Assembly (NCBI RefSeq): GCF_030546575.1
Contig: NZ_JAUOTN010000004.1
Location: 434,001 to 498,000 of the forward strand
Reading direction: 5' to 3'
DNA: 64,000 nt
Origin: Pontibacter coccineus
GTDB lineage: Bacteria > Bacteroidota > Bacteroidia > Cytophagales > Hymenobacteraceae
Below the pieces are notes generated by a model, which was not told where the DNA came from, made no database searches, and saw only the letters and a list, made by a program, of their open reading frames with translations. Positions 60,942 to 64,000 of this stretch are shown here, one piece after another (position 1 is the first letter of the stretch; every line of letters starts with the position of its first letter). Made by a program: the position numbers and the translations under genes.

Positions 60942-63026
60942 TTAGATTTTGAAGGCGTCGTCGCTGATACCTTTGTTCACTTCCACGCTCTGAACTTCGG
61001 CTTTGATCACCTGCGGACCAACAACGGTCTCGATCACGTGTGGGTATTTCACGCCATCTACCTCTTTGTAGTTCTTGTAGCTCTTGGTCTGAGTGATAGC
61101 GCCCTGCGGCGTGTGCATGTTCTTCACATCTTTCAAAAGCAGGCCTGTTGCCTTGTCAAAGTAATGCAGTGTCTTCTGACCGTTTTTGGCCGTCGCTTCC
61201 ACGATGTAAGCGTCTGTGCCATCTACTTTCTCCTGACCGGTTACAGCCGTCTTGATACCAAACTTCTCAAATCGGGTCATGGAGAACATGTCAGACTCAG
61301 CTTTAGAAGAAGCAAGTTCTTCGGCAGTCATGTCTTTGTTCAGGCCTTGCATCGGAGCTTCCATCTTGCCTTTGTCACCGTTGATGATCACACGCTGCAT
61401 CGGGCTGTTGTTCATCAGGATCTGGATCAGCATTTTGTCAGCGCCTTTTTGCTGTTGCTTAAAAGTAAGTGCCATACCCTGCACGCTGGCATTCATGGTC
61501 ACTGTCACGTCCTTCACTTTCTCGATGTTCGCTTTGCCACCAATGGCCTGGATATACTTCGAAATAAGCTGATCTGCTGTCACATCCGTAGGAACTGCTT
61601 TGGCAGTCGCCATATCTACTTTCTCGCCTGTCGCATCGAAGTAGGCGATTTTGCTGTCATCTTTATCGAAAGCCACCAACTTGTCAGCGATGTCCTTGGC
61701 ATTGCCAACGGCCAGGATGTAAAGCTGGTCAGGGCGCACGTACTGCTGGGCCACGCGCTGCACATCAGCTGCCGTGATAGCCTCCACTTTCTTCAGATAG
61801 TTGGCATAATAGTCAGCAGGCAGGTTGTAGCGGGCAGTCGAAATGGCGTACATGGCCACAGTACCCGGATTCTCCAAGCCGCGGGCGAAGTTACCGGTGA
61901 TGTAGGCTTTGGCATAGGCCAGTTCCTTGTCCGTTACCTGCTTGGTTCTGATGTCGCTGAATTCTTTCATAAACTCTGCCGTGGCGCTATCCGTTACGGC
62001 GTTGCGCACGCTGGCAGAGGCATTGAAACGACCCAGGATCTTGTCAGAAGAAAGCGTAGAGTACGCGCCGTAGGTATAGCCGTGCTTCTCGCGCAGGTTC
62101 ATAAACAAACGGGCTGTACTGCCGCCACCCAGAATGGTGTTCATCACCTGAGTTGCCACATAGTCCTCTGCACCTGGCTTCATCTGTACCGGGTTTGTGA
62201 AAGAAAGCACGCTTTGTACCGCGCTTGGGCGGTCTACAATCACTACTTGTGTTTTGCCATCGTGCTTCGGCAGGTCATAGTTGTGGCTAGGTACATTGCC
62301 TTTCTTCCACTTGCCAAACGACTTGTTTAGCAGCTTTTTCATCTCCTTTGGCGTCACGTCACCCACTACAGCCAGGTAACCGATATTCGGACGGTAGTAC
62401 GTGTTGTAGTAATTCTGCACATCAGCCAGCGTGATGTTTTCAATTGACTTCTCAGTAGTCAGCTCGCCGTTCGGGTGGTTTTTGCCGAAAAGCAGGGTAT
62501 TGCGGATTTTGCCGGCAATGGCATCCGGGTTGTCCTTTTCAGAAGCCAGGTTGGCCAGCATCTGCTTTTTCACCTTGTCCAGCTCTTCCTGCGTGAAGTT
62601 CGGGTTCAGAAGGGCATCAGCCGTTAGATCCAGCAGGGTAGGCAGGTTCTTCTTAAGCGAAGAAGCGCCAAAACCGGTTGAGTTGAATGAAAGGTTCGCG
62701 CCGATAAAGTCCACCTGCTCGTCAAACTGGTCTTTGCTACGGGTTTTTGTGCCGGTGCGCATCATCTGGCCCGCCATGTTCACGTAGCCTGCTTTGTCGC
62801 CTTCCAAAACCGGGTCGCGGTCCAACACCAGTGACATGTTCACCACGGGCAGTTTGTGGTTTTCCACCACGTACACCTTCAGGCCGTTTTTCAGGGTGAA
62901 GTGCTCGTACTTGCCTAGCTCAATTTTTGGAGCCGGACCAGCCGGTGGAGGCGTTTGCTTTGTCTGTGCTGTGGCCACCGTAGTGAGCGCCAGCATCAAC
63001 AGGAGTATGTTATATATTCTCTTCAT
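60942..63026 (-). CDS. M16-family peptidase-like protein, inactive subunit, with LolA-like C-terminal region
   Basis: This 694-aa exported protein has a signal peptide ending ATAQ. It has two M16 (insulinase/pitrilysin) halves, about 35-255 and 255-475. The place where active M16 enzymes have HxxEH reads GYVNMAGQMM, so it lacks zinc ligands and is the non-catalytic partner, as in two-subunit M16 enzymes. After residue 480 there is an extra 210-residue segment (ADQLISKYIQAIGGKANIEKVKD ... YFDKATGLLLKDVKN) resembling LolA/outer-membrane lipoprotein-sorting folds. It is encoded 10 bases after the catalytic-type M16 gene, so the two form an operon. Confidence 0.85.
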   Translation of the reverse strand: MKRIYNILLLMLALTTVATAQTKQTPPPAGPAPKIELGKYEHFTLKNGLKVYVVENHKLPVVNMSLVLDRDPVLEGDKAGYVNMAGQMMRTGTKTRSKDQFDEQVDFIGANLSFNSTGFGASSLKKNLPTLLDLTADALLNPNFTQEELDKVKKQMLANLASEKDNPDAIAGKIRNTLLFGKNHPNGELTTEKSIENITLADVQNYYNTYYRPNIGYLAVVGDVTPKEMKKLLNKSFGKWKKGNVPSHNYDLPKHDGKTQVVIVDRPSAVQSVLSFTNPVQMKPGAEDYVATQVMNTILGGGSTARLFMNLREKHGYTYGAYSTLSSDKILGRFNASASVRNAVTDSATAEFMKEFSDIRTKQVTDKELAYAKAYITGNFARGLENPGTVAMYAISTARYNLPADYYANYLKKVEAITAADVQRVAQQYVRPDQLYILAVGNAKDIADKLVAFDKDDSKIAYFDATGEKVDMATAKAVPTDVTADQLISKYIQAIGGKANIEKVKDVTVTMNASVQGMALTFKQQQKGADKMLIQILMNNSPMQRVIINGDKGKMEAPMQGLNKDMTAEELASSKAESDMFSMTRFEKFGIKTAVTGQEKVDGTDAYIVEATAKNGQKTLHYFDKATGLLLKDVKNMHTPQGAITQTKSYKNYKEVDGVKYPHVIETVVGPQVIKAEVQSVEVNKGISDDAFKI

Positions 63027-63036
63027 GATAATCTAA

Positions 63037-64000
63037 TTAATTGCTTTGTTGAGCTGACTTTGGCAGGTAGTGCAACACCACGCGGTTGTTCTTGGTGAGG
63101 TACTTGTTGGCCACGCGCTGAATGTCCTCTTTCGTCACCTTCATGTAGCGGTCAATCTCGTTGTTGATCAGGTTGGCATCGCCGTAGTACACGTGGTAGT
63201 TGGCCAGGTTCTCGGCACGGCCCGCCACGGTGCTGTTCTGCTGCACAAACTGGCTTTCCATTTGGTTGCGCAGCTTCTGGAACTCACGCTCTGATATCAA
63301 CTCTTTTTTCACAAGTACAATCTCTGCGTCCACCGCCGCTTCCAGGTCCTTTACATCCACGCCCATGTTGGCGATGGCATAGGTTAGGAACAGGCCCGGG
63401 TCTTCAGTTGGGAAAGGAATAGAAAGTGCGGCAACCGCTTTCTGCTGCTTATCCACGATGGCCTTTGGCATACGGGCACTCTTGCCGCCAGAAAGCAATG
63501 TAGTCAGCATAGAAAGGGCATAATGGTCTTCAGTACCCTGTGCCGGAATGTGGTAGGCCTGAATAACGGCTGGCAACTGGATGTTGTCATACACGATCTT
63601 GCGGCGCTCTTCGGTCTGGGCCGGCTCCACTACGTTTGGTCTTGGAACTTCCTTGGTGCCTTTCGGGATTTTTGCGAAATACTGCTCGATCAGTTTCTTC
63701 GTCTCGTCGATCTTGATGTCGCCGGCGATAGAAAGTGTGGCGTTGTTCGGCACGTAGAAGGTCTTATAAAAATCACGGAATTCCTCGATCTTGGCGTTGT
63801 TCAGGTCCTCGAATGTACCAATCGGCGTGATTTTGTAGGGGTGCTCGGTATAGGCAAGGCCGAAGGTGTTCTCCAGTATAGTACCGTATGGTTGGTTGTC
63901 CACGCGCATGCGTTTCTCTTCCTGCACCACTTTGCGCTGCGTTTCCACACCTACTTCGTCTACTTTGGCGCTTACCATACGCTCTGCTTCCATCCACAGG
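63037..64000 (-). CDS. M16-family peptidase, catalytic-type subunit (partial)
   Basis: This is the C-terminal part (at least 320 aa visible) of a second M16 peptidase. It is cut by the right edge of the window; the reading frame stays open to the last base (LWMEAERM...). The visible part contains NQPYGTILENTFGLAYTEHPYK, FYVPNNATLSIAGDIKIDETKKLIEQYFAKIPKG and the second M16 domain. The HxxEH motif would lie beyond the edge, so activity cannot be confirmed here. It is upstream of the inactive partner with a 10-base gap. Confidence 0.88.
   Translation of the reverse strand, partial: LWMEAERMVSAKVDEVGVETQRKVVQEEKRMRVDNQPYGTILENTFGLAYTEHPYKITPIGTFEDLNNAKIEEFRDFYKTFYVPNNATLSIAGDIKIDETKKLIEQYFAKIPKGTKEVPRPNVVEPAQTEERRKIVYDNIQLPAVIQAYHIPAQGTEDHYALSMLTTLLSGGKSARMPKAIVDKQQKAVAALSIPFPTEDPGLFLTYAIANMGVDVKDLEAAVDAEIVLVKKELISEREFQKLRNQMESQFVQQNSTVAGRAENLANYHVYYGDANLINNEIDRYMKVTKEDIQRVANKYLTKNNRVVLHYLPKSAQQSN

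Noticed and set aside
61038..62330. 430-codon plus-strand frame opposite the M16 gene
   Set aside because: It is an antisense frame with His/Cys-rich, non-protein-like composition. The minus-strand M16 protein is clear.

Overview
The window looks like chromosomal DNA of a Bacteroidota member. The evidence is type IX secretion (T9SS) cargo with type A and type B C-terminal domains, PorP/SprF and PorE-like proteins, a TonB-dependent receptor with a carboxypeptidase-regulatory N-terminus, a 7TMR-DISM kinase, and promoters of the TAnnTTTG type. Gene content and moderately high GC suggest Cytophagales, perhaps Hymenobacteraceae (Pontibacter-like). The genus is a guess. I see no phage, plasmid, insertion sequence or CRISPR array.

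Layout. 0-2.3 kb: nrdB on the minus strand diverges from rplU-rpmA across a 646-bp AT-rich region with DnaA-box-like sites. 2.3-8.7 kb: a DoxX-like protein, a possible small ORF with its own terminator, a SAM-I riboswitch, metH and metF (methionine/one-carbon metabolism). 8.9-11.3 kb: minus-strand hemW, a STAS-like protein and a cyclase-family hydrolase. 11.6-13.5 kb: an Omp85-like protein and an initiator tRNA. 13.7-28 kb: T9SS surface-protein region with three multidomain secreted proteins (one carrying a DUF3494 ice-binding-like domain), two PorP/SprF-type partners and a PorE-like OmpA protein. 28.4-34.3 kb: 3-hydroxybutyrate dehydrogenase, TonB receptor, lipoprotein alpha/beta hydrolase and sodium:solute symporter, a possible hydroxybutyrate-ester uptake locus. 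34.7-37.9 kb: divergent LytTR response regulator and 7TMR-DISM histidine kinase. 38.4-53.5 kb: an alpha/beta hydrolase, then a long minus-strand MoxR/DUF58/BatA-like/DUF4175/DUF4159 cluster with a TldD/TldE pair upstream. 53.7-58.5 kb: an S41-type peptidase, then an ECF sigma factor, anti-sigma and two DUF4097-type proteins. The peptidase and sigma genes share a near-identical promoter. 58.6-64 kb: RlpA, a DUF72 protein and two M16 peptidase subunits, the last cut by the window edge.

The most striking feature at the whole-window scale is a dispersed 10-mer, CAGGTATAGC / GCTATACCTG. It occurs in genes and intergenic DNA on both strands. It forms palindromes, a tandem array and a dense cluster at 60.5-60.9 kb, yet is absent from the first 2.28 kb. 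Two other signals stand out: a fully readable translational switch for the SAM riboswitch, and the paired ECF promoters.

All identifications come from reading the translated sequence and recalling family hallmarks. No database search was run.
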